From Hyphomicrobiales bacterium (GTDB lineage Bacteria; Pseudomonadota; Alphaproteobacteria; Rhizobiales; Rhizobiaceae): 40,867 bases of DNA. Both the position numbers and the translations under genes were made by a program. Location: NCBI GenBank assembly GCA_003963455.1, contig RXJA01000355.1, positions 1 through 40,867 of the forward strand. Reading direction: 5' to 3'. The notes beneath the pieces were generated by a model. That model was not told the origin of the DNA. It saw only the letters and a program-made list of their open reading frames with translations, and ran no database searches. Shown here one piece after another: positions 25,153-33,337 of the stretch (position 1 is the first letter of the stretch; each line of letters begins with the position of its first letter).

Positions 25153-25384
25153 GGGTCTGTTGAGATTCTGGTCAGGCCGAGCCGGAGTCGAAGACGGGCG
25201 CGAAGCGACCAAACTGGGGTTTCCGAGAACCGGCCTACGCCGGTCGTAGCCTTCATAGAGCGGAGACACTCATGAGGGCTTCGGCCGGCGAAGGCCGGAG
25301 CGGAGCGTACTTGAAGTACGAGAGCACCGGAAGCGCAGGAAGCCGGCATTTGCAGGCCGGCATCCCCTGAATATCAACAGACCC
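25153..25384. mobile_element. MITE-like 232-bp element with terminal inverted repeats
   Basis: The ends, GGGTCTGTTGAGATTC (25153-25168) and GAATATCAACAGACCC (25369-25384), are inverted repeats matching at 15 of 16 positions. The interior has no gene but several small palindromes (GCGTACTTGAAGTACG region, CCGGCCTACGCCGG). The right end directly touches the stop codon of the FAD oxidase. I see no clear target-site duplication. It looks like a non-autonomous relic moved by a transposase elsewhere. Confidence 0.65.
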
Positions 25385-26686
25385 TCAGTGTCCGAGGCGG
25401 TCCCGCATCGCATACCACAGCATGCCGAGCACATAGAGCGGCCCGCGCAGCGCCGTGCCGCCCGGGAACGGCAGCGGCGTCAGCGTCGAGAACAGGTCGA
25501 GCCGCGAGGCATCGCCCGTGATCGCTTCCGCGAGCAGCTTGCCCGACAGCGTCGACAGGATAACGCCCTTGCCGGAATAGCCATGCGCGAAATAGACCTC
25601 GCCATAATGCCCGACATGCGGCAGGCGCGAGGTCGTCACCGACACCAGCCCGCCCCACGCATGATCGATGCGGCAGCCCTTGAGCTGCGGAAAGGTCTTT
25701 TCCATATGCGGCCGCACGAAGCCGGCGATGTCGGCCGGCGGCGACGGCGTGTAGCGCTCGCCTCCGCCGAACAGCAGACGCCCGTCCGCCGACATGCGGT
25801 AGTAGTTGACGACGAACAGCGTGTCCGAGACCGCGACATTGGCCGGAATGACATTGCGCGTGCCCTCGAGCGGTTCGGTGGCGACGATGTAATTGCCGAC
25901 CGGCATGATGCGGCTGTTGACGCGCGGCTCCAGTCCCTTGAGCAGCGCATCGCCGGCCAGCACGACATGCCTGGCGCGGACCGAGCCCTTGTCGGTGAAC
26001 ACCCGGATGGACGGCTCCCGCTCCAGGCGGACCGCCACCGAATTCTCGTGGATGACGACGCCGGCGCCAACCGCCGCGCGGGCGAGCCCCAGCGTATAGT
26101 TGAGCGGGTGCATATGGCCGCCGAGCCTTTCGTAGACCGCCCCCTGATAGGATGTATCGACCATCTGCCGCGCCTCGGCCGGCGACAGGATTTCGACATC
26201 GGTGAACTTCATCACCTTGGCGAGGCACTCGGCCTCTTCCTCGAAGTCGCGCACATCCGAACTGCCGACCGCGCCGACCAGATGGCCGGTCAGGCGCAAG
26301 TCGCACGAGATGCCGTGGCGCTCGATGATGTCGAGCACCAGCCCCCGCGCCTCGAAGGCCAGGTCGAACAGCGCCTTTGCCCGTTCGGGCCCGAACATCT
26401 TGACCAGACCCCTGGCGCCCTTGCGCAGGCCCGGGATCATTTGGCCGCCATTGCGCCCGGAAGCCCCCCAGCCGATCTTGCCGCCTTCGAGCAACACCAC
26501 TTTCAGGCCGCGCTCGGCGGCATGAAGCGCCGCCGAAAGCCCCGTGCAGCCGCCACCAACGACAACCAGATCGGCCTCGACGTCGCCCGCAAGCGCCGGA
26601 TGGTCCGGCGCCGGATTGGCGGTGGCCACATAATAGGACTTGCCGATATCGAGACCGGAATTGAAACCTGTCGAGTGCGAAGCCAT
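25385..26686 (-). CDS. FAD-dependent amine oxidoreductase, PuuB/OrdL-like
   Basis: A 433-residue DAO-fold flavoenzyme. The FAD-binding motif VVVGGGCTGLSAALHAAERG is at residues ~41-60, followed by GWGASGRNGGQ, the hallmark of gamma-glutamylputrescine oxidase-like proteins. GGLVSVTTSRLPHVG and AHGYSGKGV mark the C-terminal flavin region. It should oxidise a secondary or gamma-glutamylated amine to an aldehyde with release of peroxide. It starts 2 bp after the glutamine-synthetase-like gene, the natural partner. Its stop codon abuts the MITE-like element. The true amine is unknown. Confidence 0.86.
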   Translation of the reverse strand: MASHSTGFNSGLDIGKSYYVATANPAPDHPALAGDVEADLVVVGGGCTGLSAALHAAERGLKVVLLEGGKIGWGASGRNGGQMIPGLRKGARGLVKMFGPERAKALFDLAFEARGLVLDIIERHGISCDLRLTGHLVGAVGSSDVRDFEEEAECLAKVMKFTDVEILSPAEARQMVDTSYQGAVYERLGGHMHPLNYTLGLARAAVGAGVVIHENSVAVRLEREPSIRVFTDKGSVRARHVVLAGDALLKGLEPRVNSRIMPVGNYIVATEPLEGTRNVIPANVAVSDTLFVVNYYRMSADGRLLFGGGERYTPSPPADIAGFVRPHMEKTFPQLKGCRIDHAWGGLVSVTTSRLPHVGHYGEVYFAHGYSGKGVILSTLSGKLLAEAITGDASRLDLFSTLTPLPFPGGTALRGPLYVLGMLWYAMRDRLGH

Positions 26687-26688
26687 GG

Positions 26689-28071
26689 TCACACCTTGAG
26701 CAGCAGGTGGTCGCGTTCCCAGGACGTCACGACGCTCTGGAACAGGTCGAGCTCGACGCTCTTCACGCGCAGATAGGTCTGGAAGAAGTCCTCGCCGAGC
26801 AGCGCCCGCACGGGCGCGCAGGCGGCGAAGCGGTCCAGCGCCTCCTCCATGGTCTTCGGCAGCGTGCTCTGGCTGCGATAGGCATTGCCGAAGGCTTCCG
26901 GCGAGCGGGCAAGCTTCTCCTCGATGCCGAGATAGCCGGCAATCAGCGAGCCGGCCATGGCAAGATAGGGATTGGCGTCGGCCCCCGGCAGCCGGTTCTC
27001 GATGCGGCGCGCGGCCCGCCCGCCCATCGGCACGCGCAGTCCGCAGGAGCGGTTGTCGTGCGACCATTCGATGTTGGCCGGCGCGCTATGGTTCGGCCGG
27101 ATGCGCCGGTAGGAGTTCACGTTGGGCGCGAACAGCGGCATGATTTCGGGAATGTATTTCTGCAGGCCGCCGATGAACTGCGCGAACATCGCGGTATCCT
27201 CGCCGTCTTTGCCGGCAAACAAGGGTTCGCCCGTCTCGTCGACGATCGACATGTGCAGATGCATCGAGCTGCCGGCCTGCGCGGCGATCGGCTTGGCCAT
27301 GAAGGTTGCGTGCATGCCATTGGCCTGTGCCGCCTGGCGCGCCAGGCGCTTGAACAACAGCACTTTGTCGGCCAGCGCCAGCGGATCGCCATGCAGGAGA
27401 TTGATCTCAAGCTGCGCCGTACCGGATTCGTGGATCAGCGTGTCGAGCGGCAGACCGGCGGTCGCGGCATGCTCGTAGAGGCGTCGCGTCACCTGTTCGA
27501 ACTCCTCAAGCGCCTGCATGTCGTAAGGATGCTGCACGCTTTCCGGCCGGCCGTTGCGCCCCACCGGCGCGGTCAAAGGCAGGTCGGGGTTGGGATTGGG
27601 CGCCGTCAGATAGAATTCGAGCTCCGGCGCCATCGCCGCGCGCCAGCCGCGCTGGCGGTAGAGGTCGAGCACGGCTCGCAGCACATGGCGCGGCGACGCC
27701 ATCCAGGGCCGGTCGTCCATGTGGAAGGCGTCGGCGAAGACATAGGCCCTGCCGGGGCTGCCGGGCGCTGCGCACAGCGTGGAAATGTCCGGCACCATGC
27801 GCATGTCCGGGTCCGAATAGGCGAAACCCTCGTCGATGGAACCGGAATAGCGGCCGTCGATCGCCACCAGGAAGGCGCTGCTCGGCAGATAGAGCGCCCG
27901 GTCGTCGAGCGACTTGAGGAATTTGGCCGCCGGCAGGGCCTTGCCGCGCAGCACGCCGTTGACGTCGGGCACAAGGCACTCGACCTCGCTGATCGCGTGC
28001 TGGGCCAGCCAGCTCTTCGGGTCATTGGCGCCGCTCATCGGCGGCATGGTCGTCATATGGTTTTCGGGCAT
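26689..28071 (-). CDS. Glutamine synthetase family ligase, PuuA-like (gamma-glutamyl-amine synthetase)
   Basis: A 460-residue member of the GS superfamily, of the type that joins glutamate to amines using ATP. Expected motifs are VPDVNGVLRGK near residue 34-45, metal-binding glutamates in MAPELEFYL and HESGTAQLEINLLHGDP, the GSSMHLHMS loop, and the ATP/phosphate block NSYRRIRPNHSAPANIEWSHDNRSCGLRVP and RIENRLPGADANPYLA. It lacks the usual GlnA adenylylation-site region. In the Puu pathway this step makes gamma-glutamylputrescine for PuuB. It lies between the glycosyltransferase (4 bp) and oxidase (2 bp), so all three are cotranscribed. Confidence 0.88.
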   Translation of the reverse strand: MPENHMTTMPPMSGANDPKSWLAQHAISEVECLVPDVNGVLRGKALPAAKFLKSLDDRALYLPSSAFLVAIDGRYSGSIDEGFAYSDPDMRMVPDISTLCAAPGSPGRAYVFADAFHMDDRPWMASPRHVLRAVLDLYRQRGWRAAMAPELEFYLTAPNPNPDLPLTAPVGRNGRPESVQHPYDMQALEEFEQVTRRLYEHAATAGLPLDTLIHESGTAQLEINLLHGDPLALADKVLLFKRLARQAAQANGMHATFMAKPIAAQAGSSMHLHMSIVDETGEPLFAGKDGEDTAMFAQFIGGLQKYIPEIMPLFAPNVNSYRRIRPNHSAPANIEWSHDNRSCGLRVPMGGRAARRIENRLPGADANPYLAMAGSLIAGYLGIEEKLARSPEAFGNAYRSQSTLPKTMEEALDRFAACAPVRALLGEDFFQTYLRVKSVELDLFQSVVTSWERDHLLLKV

Positions 28072-28075
28072 TCGT

Positions 28076-29359
28076 TCAAGTCCGTATCAGGGAGAGGATC
28101 GCTTCGGCGGCCACATCCGTTCCGGGCTTCAGCGCCATCTGCGCTGCATTGTCCTTCAGGCGGGCGCGCATCGCATCGTCGGCCAGCAGGCCGAGGATCG
28201 CTCTCTCCAACACTCCTTCGGTCCAGCCATCACGACCGATATGGCCGCCGACCCCGGTCTCCACGGCGCGTCGCGCATTGTCGTGCCCGTCCCAGCAATA
28301 GGGCATGATCAGCGACGGCACGCCGAAGCGCAGCGCCTCGCAAAAGCTGTTGTTGCCGCCGTGATGGATGAAGAGATCCGATTTGGCGACAACGGACGGC
28401 TGTGGGAACCAGGCGTCGAGATAGACATTGTCGGGGACGGCGCGATAGGCGTCGCGCAGGCCGCCCACATTGACTATGAAGCGGGCCGGCAGCCTGTCGA
28501 ACACCGCCAGCATGCGCTGGATCAGGCCGACATCCATGGCGCCCAGGCTGCCGAAGCTCAGATACACTAACGGCCCGCTGTCGCGCGGGAAGACCGGCAC
28601 CTCGAACGGCCCTTCCGAGCGGACGCAGCCTTCGAGATAGACGAAGCGCGCGGGATCGAGCGGCTCTGCGCGCCGCCGCTTCACGATGGCCGGTGTCAGC
28701 AAAAGATTGAGGTCCGGCGAAGCCTCCAGGAACAGCCCTTTCGGCAACGGGGCAAGGCCCGCCTCCGCGCGCAGACGGTTGAACCGCTCATGCGCCGGAG
28801 CGACAGCGGCCAGATAGCGTGCCTCGAAGGCGGCGCGGCCCGGATCCTCGGCGGCGAGACCGGAAAGATAGGGCGGCACCTCGGCGTCGGGCAGCTCCGT
28901 CTCGGCGCAGGAGACCACGCGCACCCACGGGCAGCCGGCGCCGGCCAGCGCCGGGAACATGATGACGTTGTCGAGCACGACGGCGTCCGGCTTCAGCCGC
29001 GCCAGCAATTGCCTGAGCGGCGCCTCGGCATTCACCGCCGTGTCGACGATGGCCTGCCATGTCGGCGCGACATAGGTTTCGAGCTGGTCGGCCGGGCTCA
29101 GCCGGAAGTGTGGCAGGTGGCGGCGCACGAAAGCCTGCCAGTAGCTCTGGCGCTCGCTGTCGCTCAGCGGATCGTCTGTCGGCAACTGGTATTCTTGGAA
29201 ACCGTAATCGGCGAAGACGCCGGAAAAGCCGGCATGACAGATGAAGACCGGGCGGGCGCCGCGCGCCCGCAGCGCCTGCGCGATGCCGACGCAATTGAGC
29301 GCCGCGCCGAAACTCGCTTCGGGAAACAGCGCGATGGTCGGGCTGGCTTTGCGCGTCAA
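28076..29359 (-). CDS. GT-B glycosyltransferase, GT1/UGT-like (paralogue 1)
   Basis: A 427-residue glycosyltransferase of the UGT/macrolide-glycosyltransferase type. The C-terminal donor-binding loop is IHHGGNNSFCEAL (residues ~331-343), then MPYCWDGHDNARR, where the usual Asp-Gln pair is replaced by DGHDN. The N-terminal acceptor domain begins FPEASFGAALNCVGIAQALRARG and lacks the histidine normally acting as base in GHxxP. Its nearest relative in the window is the gene at 34422 (shared FGSLGA-D and WFPQPSV blocks). It lies in an operon with a GntR regulator and PuuA/PuuB-like enzymes, a setting that implies glycosylation of an amine-related metabolite, by inference only. Confidence 0.82.
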   Translation of the reverse strand: MTRKASPTIALFPEASFGAALNCVGIAQALRARGARPVFICHAGFSGVFADYGFQEYQLPTDDPLSDSERQSYWQAFVRRHLPHFRLSPADQLETYVAPTWQAIVDTAVNAEAPLRQLLARLKPDAVVLDNVIMFPALAGAGCPWVRVVSCAETELPDAEVPPYLSGLAAEDPGRAAFEARYLAAVAPAHERFNRLRAEAGLAPLPKGLFLEASPDLNLLLTPAIVKRRRAEPLDPARFVYLEGCVRSEGPFEVPVFPRDSGPLVYLSFGSLGAMDVGLIQRMLAVFDRLPARFIVNVGGLRDAYRAVPDNVYLDAWFPQPSVVAKSDLFIHHGGNNSFCEALRFGVPSLIMPYCWDGHDNARRAVETGVGGHIGRDGWTEGVLERAILGLLADDAMRARLKDNAAQMALKPGTDVAAEAILSLIRT

Positions 29360-29370
29360 GATGGTCCTCG

Positions 29371-30309
29371 TCAGTCCGGCCGGCTGATCATGCCGAACAG
29401 CGCGGGGGCGCCGCGGCTGGCCGCCTGCGGCCGCTGGCCGCGCGACAGCCTCAGATGCACGCGAAGGAGGTCGGCGGCAACCTCATACTGCCGGCTTTCG
29501 AGATGGTCGAGTATGGTCAGGTGCTCGCTGAGCGACTGCTTCAACCGGAACACGTTGACGCCGGCATAGATGCCGGGCAGCCGGCGCAGCCTCAGGTGAT
29601 CGGACAGCGCGTCGGCGACGAAGCGGTTGGCCGAGCCGTCGGCGATCATGCCGTGGAACTCGATGTCCAGCCGCTGGAACTCCCTGGTGTCGAAGCTCGC
29701 GTCCGGCAATGCCGAGAGCGCTTCCATGCCCTGGCGCAGCGCCGCCGCCCGCGCACCGTCGAGCCGGAAGCCCGGGGCCAGGATGGCGGCTGGCTCCAGC
29801 AGCAGCCTGAACTCATAGCTTTCGCCTTGCGCCTCCGGATCGTCGGGAGCACGGCGAAACAGCCAGGATTGACCCGGCGCGCGGTCGACAAGATTCTCGT
29901 CAGACAGTCTCTGAAGAGATTTTAGTACCGTCTTGCGCTCGGCATTGTATCGCCGCATCAAACCGACGACGGTCACCGTCTGGTCCAAACGCCGCGCCGA
30001 GCGGTCGCGCAGGATCGCCTCGGCCAGTTCATCCTCTGCGGTGACTGGCAATTCGGCGGCAGCGCCCGCCTGCGCCGTCAGGTCCGCCACGAGGCGATAG
30101 CCCGTGGCGGCCTCCCAGCGCGCGACGCCCCGCTCCGCGAGCAGGCGCAGCGCCGCCCGCACAGGAGTCCGCGAAACATTGCAAAGCGACGCGATCTGCT
30201 GCTCGGGAAGATGCGCGCCGGGCCCGAAACCGCGCTGCCTGGCCACATCCAGGATCCTCTGCGCGAGATCGAGATGGTTGGTGCGAGGTCGCCTGGCTGC
30301 CGCTTGCAT
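29371..30309 (-). CDS. GntR/FCD regulator with an apparent second winged-helix domain
   Basis: A 312-residue regulator. Residues ~12-75 form a GntR winged helix (LPEQQIASLCNVSRTPVRAALRLLAERGVARW). A second region of similar layout, ~90-150 (LAEAILRDRSARRLDQTV... MRRYNAERKTVLKSLQRLSDENLVDR), precedes an FCD ligand domain (~165-290; HGMIADGSANRF and LSEHLTILDHLESRQ carry histidines for metal binding). ATG at 30309 follows AAGAGAAG; the upstream frame is not convincing. It starts the glycosyltransferase-ligase-oxidase operon and diverges from the polyamine transporter, so it probably controls both. Confidence 0.85.
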   Translation of the reverse strand: MQAAARRPRTNHLDLAQRILDVARQRGFGPGAHLPEQQIASLCNVSRTPVRAALRLLAERGVARWEAATGYRLVADLTAQAGAAAELPVTAEDELAEAILRDRSARRLDQTVTVVGLMRRYNAERKTVLKSLQRLSDENLVDRAPGQSWLFRRAPDDPEAQGESYEFRLLLEPAAILAPGFRLDGARAAALRQGMEALSALPDASFDTREFQRLDIEFHGMIADGSANRFVADALSDHLRLRRLPGIYAGVNVFRLKQSLSEHLTILDHLESRQYEVAADLLRVHLRLSRGQRPQAASRGAPALFGMISRPD

Positions 30310-30542
30310 GACACTTCTCTTGAACGGATACGACCGCCCTGGTTTGGCCGATCGCCCTTGCCGACGCAATCGGCCAGATTCCGGGGCCGGCTGTCAAATT
30401 ATGGATTGACGTACTTTTTTCCGCAATAGTACTGTCATTGCAATCGGCGACAAAGACCGGGGAACAGGATCGATGACGCGGTGGGAACCGCGACTACGAT
30501 CCGAAAACGAAATTCGACGATCAACCGGAATGGGAGCCCGTC
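30310..30542. promoter_or_regulatory. Divergent promoter region, GntR operon / polyamine transporter
   Basis: A 233-bp gap. On the plus strand, TTGACG at 30406-30411 and TACTGT at 30430-30435 (18-bp spacing) form a plausible promoter. GTACT (30411-30415) and AGTAC (30428-30432) are inverted repeats spanning the spacer, a likely regulator site. GCAATCGGC occurs at 30366 and again at 30440 as direct repeats. Confidence 0.5.
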
Positions 30543-31607
30543 ATGACCGCCACCGCTTCGCGGCACCGCTCGTTCAAAATGTCTTCACTCGCGCTCGGCC
30601 TCGCCGTGGCGCTTTCGGCGCCGGCCTCCGCCGCCGATCTCGTCATTTCCAACTGGGATGGCTACATGGCGCCCGACGCCATGGCCGCCTTCAAGACCGC
30701 AACCGGCGTGTCCGGCGAGGTCGTCGTCCACGCCACCAACGAGGAGATCATGGGCAAGCTCGTCGCCTCCGGCGGCAAGGGCTATGACGTGGTCTTCGTT
30801 TCCTCGCCCTTTGCCGAGGTGCTGAACAAGCTTGGCCTGACCGAGCCGATCGACCACGCCAAGGTGCCCAACCTCGCCAACCTCTATCCTGAAGCGACCA
30901 AGCTGCCGCACGACGTCGGCAATACTTTCTCGGTACCCTACACCTGGGGCACCACCGGCCTCTGCTACCGCTCGGACCTCGTCAAGACGGCGCCGACCAG
31001 TTGGAGCGACCTGCTGGTTCCGTCCGACGAGCTGAAAGGCAAGACCACCATGCTGGCGACCGATCGCTGGCTGCTCGCGGCCGGCCAGCTCGACAAGGGC
31101 TTCTCCGTCAACGAGACGGACCCGGCCAAGCTCGCCGAGGTGAAGGACCTGCTGATCTCGACCAAGAAAACCTTGCTCGCCTATGACGACACCACCTTCT
31201 ATTCCAAGCTGGTCTCCGGCGAGGCGCTTCTGGTGCAGGCCTGGGACGGCTGGTGCAATTACGGCATCGCCGAGAAGCCGGAGATCAAATACGTCATCCC
31301 CAAGGAAGGCTCGGATCTCTGGGTCGATACGATGGTGGTGATGAAGGCGTCGCAGAACAAGGACGCAGCCTTCAAGTTCATCAACTTCATGCTCGACGCC
31401 AAGAACCACGCCTGGGCGGCGCAGAACATCGACTACAAGGTGCCGAACAAGCCGGCGATGGAAAGCCTGCCGGCCGACTTCCTGGCCAAGTTCCCCAACA
31501 TGGCGATGCCGGTCGCCGACCTGGTCAAGTTCGAGCAATTGCGCGACGTCGGCGACGCGCAGCGCGACTATTCCAAGATCGTCAGCGAGATCAAGGCCGC
31601 GCAGTAG
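30543..31607 (+). CDS. Polyamine-type ABC substrate-binding protein, PotD/PotF family (set 1)
   Basis: A 354-residue periplasmic binding protein with a signal peptide (hydrophobic core SLALGLAVALSAPASA, cleavage near ASA-ADL). The mature start, LVISNWDGYMAPDAMAAFKTATG, is the standard PotD/PotF opening; YDVVFVSSPFAEVLNKLGL and VPYTWGTTGLCYRSD follow as in that family, which binds putrescine, spermidine or related amines. ATG at 30543 follows GGGAG. First gene of an operon with two permeases, an ATPase, a glycosyltransferase, two cupins and an aldehyde dehydrogenase. Exact ligand unknown. Confidence 0.9.
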   Translation: MTATASRHRSFKMSSLALGLAVALSAPASAADLVISNWDGYMAPDAMAAFKTATGVSGEVVVHATNEEIMGKLVASGGKGYDVVFVSSPFAEVLNKLGLTEPIDHAKVPNLANLYPEATKLPHDVGNTFSVPYTWGTTGLCYRSDLVKTAPTSWSDLLVPSDELKGKTTMLATDRWLLAAGQLDKGFSVNETDPAKLAEVKDLLISTKKTLLAYDDTTFYSKLVSGEALLVQAWDGWCNYGIAEKPEIKYVIPKEGSDLWVDTMVVMKASQNKDAAFKFINFMLDAKNHAWAAQNIDYKVPNKPAMESLPADFLAKFPNMAMPVADLVKFEQLRDVGDAQRDYSKIVSEIKAAQ

Positions 31608-31628
31608 GCGGCCATGACCCCAGGCTCA

Positions 31629-31657
31629 CGGCCGGCGAAGGCTTCGATCGCCGGCCG
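31629..31657 (+). terminator. Intercistronic stem-loop after the PotD-type gene
   Basis: CGGCCGGCGA and TCGCCGGCCG form a perfect 10-bp stem with a 9-nt loop, 21 bp after the binding-protein stop and 17 bp before the permease start. No T-run follows, so it more likely stabilises the upstream mRNA end and raises binding-protein level than ends transcription. Confidence 0.6.
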
Positions 31658-31674
31658 CTGAACGGTACCGCATC

Positions 31675-32550
31675 GTGTCCCAAACGAGACTTCGCTCCAA
31701 CCTGCTGATGGCGCCGGCGCTGGCCTGGCTGACCGCGCTCATGGTGGTGCCGTGCGCGCTGGTGCTGGCGCTCGCTTTCTTCCGGCGCGGCATCTATGGC
31801 GGCATCGACTACACCTCCACGCTGGAGAATTTCCGGCTGGTCGTCGACCCGCTCTATGCCGGCATCTTCCTCAACTCGGCGCGCATCGCCGGCACGGCGA
31901 CCCTGATCGCCGTCATCATCGGCTACGCGGCCGCCTACGCGATCGCCGCGGCGCCGCGCCGGTGGCAGCCGGTCTTCCTGTTCTTCGCGGTGCTGCCCTT
32001 CTGGTCGAATTATCTGATCCGCACCTATGCCTGGATCGTGCTGCTCAACCGCGAGGGCCTGGTCACCCAGTTGCTGCGCTGGCTGGGTTACACTGGCGAG
32101 CCGCCTTCGATGCTCTATACCGAAGGAGCGGTCATCGCCGGCCTGGTCTACAATTACCTGCCCTTCGTGATCCTGGCCTGCTACGCGCCGCTGTCGCGGC
32201 TCAACCCGGAGCTTGCCGAGGCCTCGCGCGACCTCGGCGCTTCGGCCCTGACCACTTTTCGCCGAGTCGTCCTGCCCTTGACCGTGCCGGGGATTGCCGC
32301 CGGCGCCGTCTTCGTCTTCGTGCTGTCGATCGGCAATTTCGTCACTCCCGCCCTGCTTGGCGGCGGACGCTTCCAGATGATCGGCAATCTCGTCTACGAC
32401 CAGTTCCTGACCGCCAATGACTGGCCCTTCGGCGCCGCCTTGGCGATGGCGCTGATCGCCGTCATGCTCCTGGTGCTGATGGCGCAGGCGCTGCTGGCCG
32501 ACCGCGCCGCCGGCCGAGCCGCCAATGCCACGGTTGCCGCCGATGGCTGA
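31675..32550 (+). CDS. ABC transporter permease, PotB type (set 1)
   Basis: A 291-residue inner-membrane permease with about six TM segments. PFWSNYLIRTYAWIVLLNREG (residues ~103-123) is the PotB/PotH signature; the EAA loop is LAEASRDLGASALTTFRRVVLP. The start is GTG at 31675; no better start lies nearby and the ribosome site is weak, consistent with lower expression than the binding protein. It overlaps the next gene. Confidence 0.9.
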   Translation: MSQTRLRSNLLMAPALAWLTALMVVPCALVLALAFFRRGIYGGIDYTSTLENFRLVVDPLYAGIFLNSARIAGTATLIAVIIGYAAAYAIAAAPRRWQPVFLFFAVLPFWSNYLIRTYAWIVLLNREGLVTQLLRWLGYTGEPPSMLYTEGAVIAGLVYNYLPFVILACYAPLSRLNPELAEASRDLGASALTTFRRVVLPLTVPGIAAGAVFVFVLSIGNFVTPALLGGGRFQMIGNLVYDQFLTANDWPFGAALAMALIAVMLLVLMAQALLADRAAGRAANATVAADG

Positions 32551-33337
32551 GCGCTCCCCTGCCGCGCGGCGCGCGCTTCGGCTTGTGCTGACGGCGGTCT
32601 TCGCCTTCCTCTACATCCCGATCGCCGTGCTGGTCGCGCTCTCCTTCAACGCCGGCGGGCTGCCGACGGCCTGGTCCGGCTTCTCGCTGAAATGGTACGC
32701 CTCGCTAGCCGGCAATGCGGCGATCCTGTCGGCCGCCCTCAACACATTGATCGTGGCGGTGGCCTCGACCGCGATCGCCACGCTGCTCGGCACGCTGCTG
32801 GCGATCGGCATCGAGATGCGCCGGCAGTATGGCAATGGTCTAGAGGCCCTGATCTTCGCGCCGATGATCATCCCGGACATCGTGCTGGCCATCGCCCTGC
32901 TCTCGTTCTTCTCGATGCTCGACGTCACCATGGGACTGCACACGATTATCCTTGCCCATGTCGTCTTCAATCTCGCCTTCGTCTGTTCGGTGGTGCGGGC
33001 GCGGCTGAAGAGCTTCGATTGGTCGATCGTCGAGGCTTCCGCCGATCTCGGCGCTTCCGCGCTCACCACCTTCCGGCGCGTCACGCTGCCGGTCATCCTG
33101 CCGGCGGTGATCGCCGGCGCGCTGCTTGCCTTCACGCTCTCGGTCGACGAGTTCATCATCGCCTTCTTCACCGCCGGCGCCGGCCGCGCCTCGACCACCC
33201 TGCCGATGCAGATCTACGCCATGATCCGCTTCGGCATCACGCCGGAGATCAACGCTTTGGCGACCATCGTCATGGCTGTGAGCATCACCGCGCTGACGCT
33301 CTCGCAACGGCTCAACCGCGGGGTCATCGGCCAATGA
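32525..33337 (+). CDS. ABC transporter permease, PotC type (set 1)
   Basis: A 270-residue permease, PotC/PotI type: FLYIPIAVLVALSFN near the start, the EAA loop VEASADLGASALTTFRRVTLP, and FTLSVDEFIIAFFTAG followed by ASTTLPMQIYAMIRFGITPEINA, all standard for this family. ATG at 32525 overlaps the PotB-type gene by 26 bp; ATG at 32543 (8-bp overlap, six residues shorter) is an equal alternative, as neither has a clear ribosome site. The stop overlaps the ATPase start (ATGA). Confidence 0.9.
   Translation: MPRLPPMAERSPAARRALRLVLTAVFAFLYIPIAVLVALSFNAGGLPTAWSGFSLKWYASLAGNAAILSAALNTLIVAVASTAIATLLGTLLAIGIEMRRQYGNGLEALIFAPMIIPDIVLAIALLSFFSMLDVTMGLHTIILAHVVFNLAFVCSVVRARLKSFDWSIVEASADLGASALTTFRRVTLPVILPAVIAGALLAFTLSVDEFIIAFFTAGAGRASTTLPMQIYAMIRFGITPEINALATIVMAVSITALTLSQRLNRGVIGQ

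Noticed and set aside
25265..25370. Possible small gene inside the MITE-like element
   Set aside because: Short Gly/Ser/Arg-rich frame without a ribosome site; the element has no transposase.
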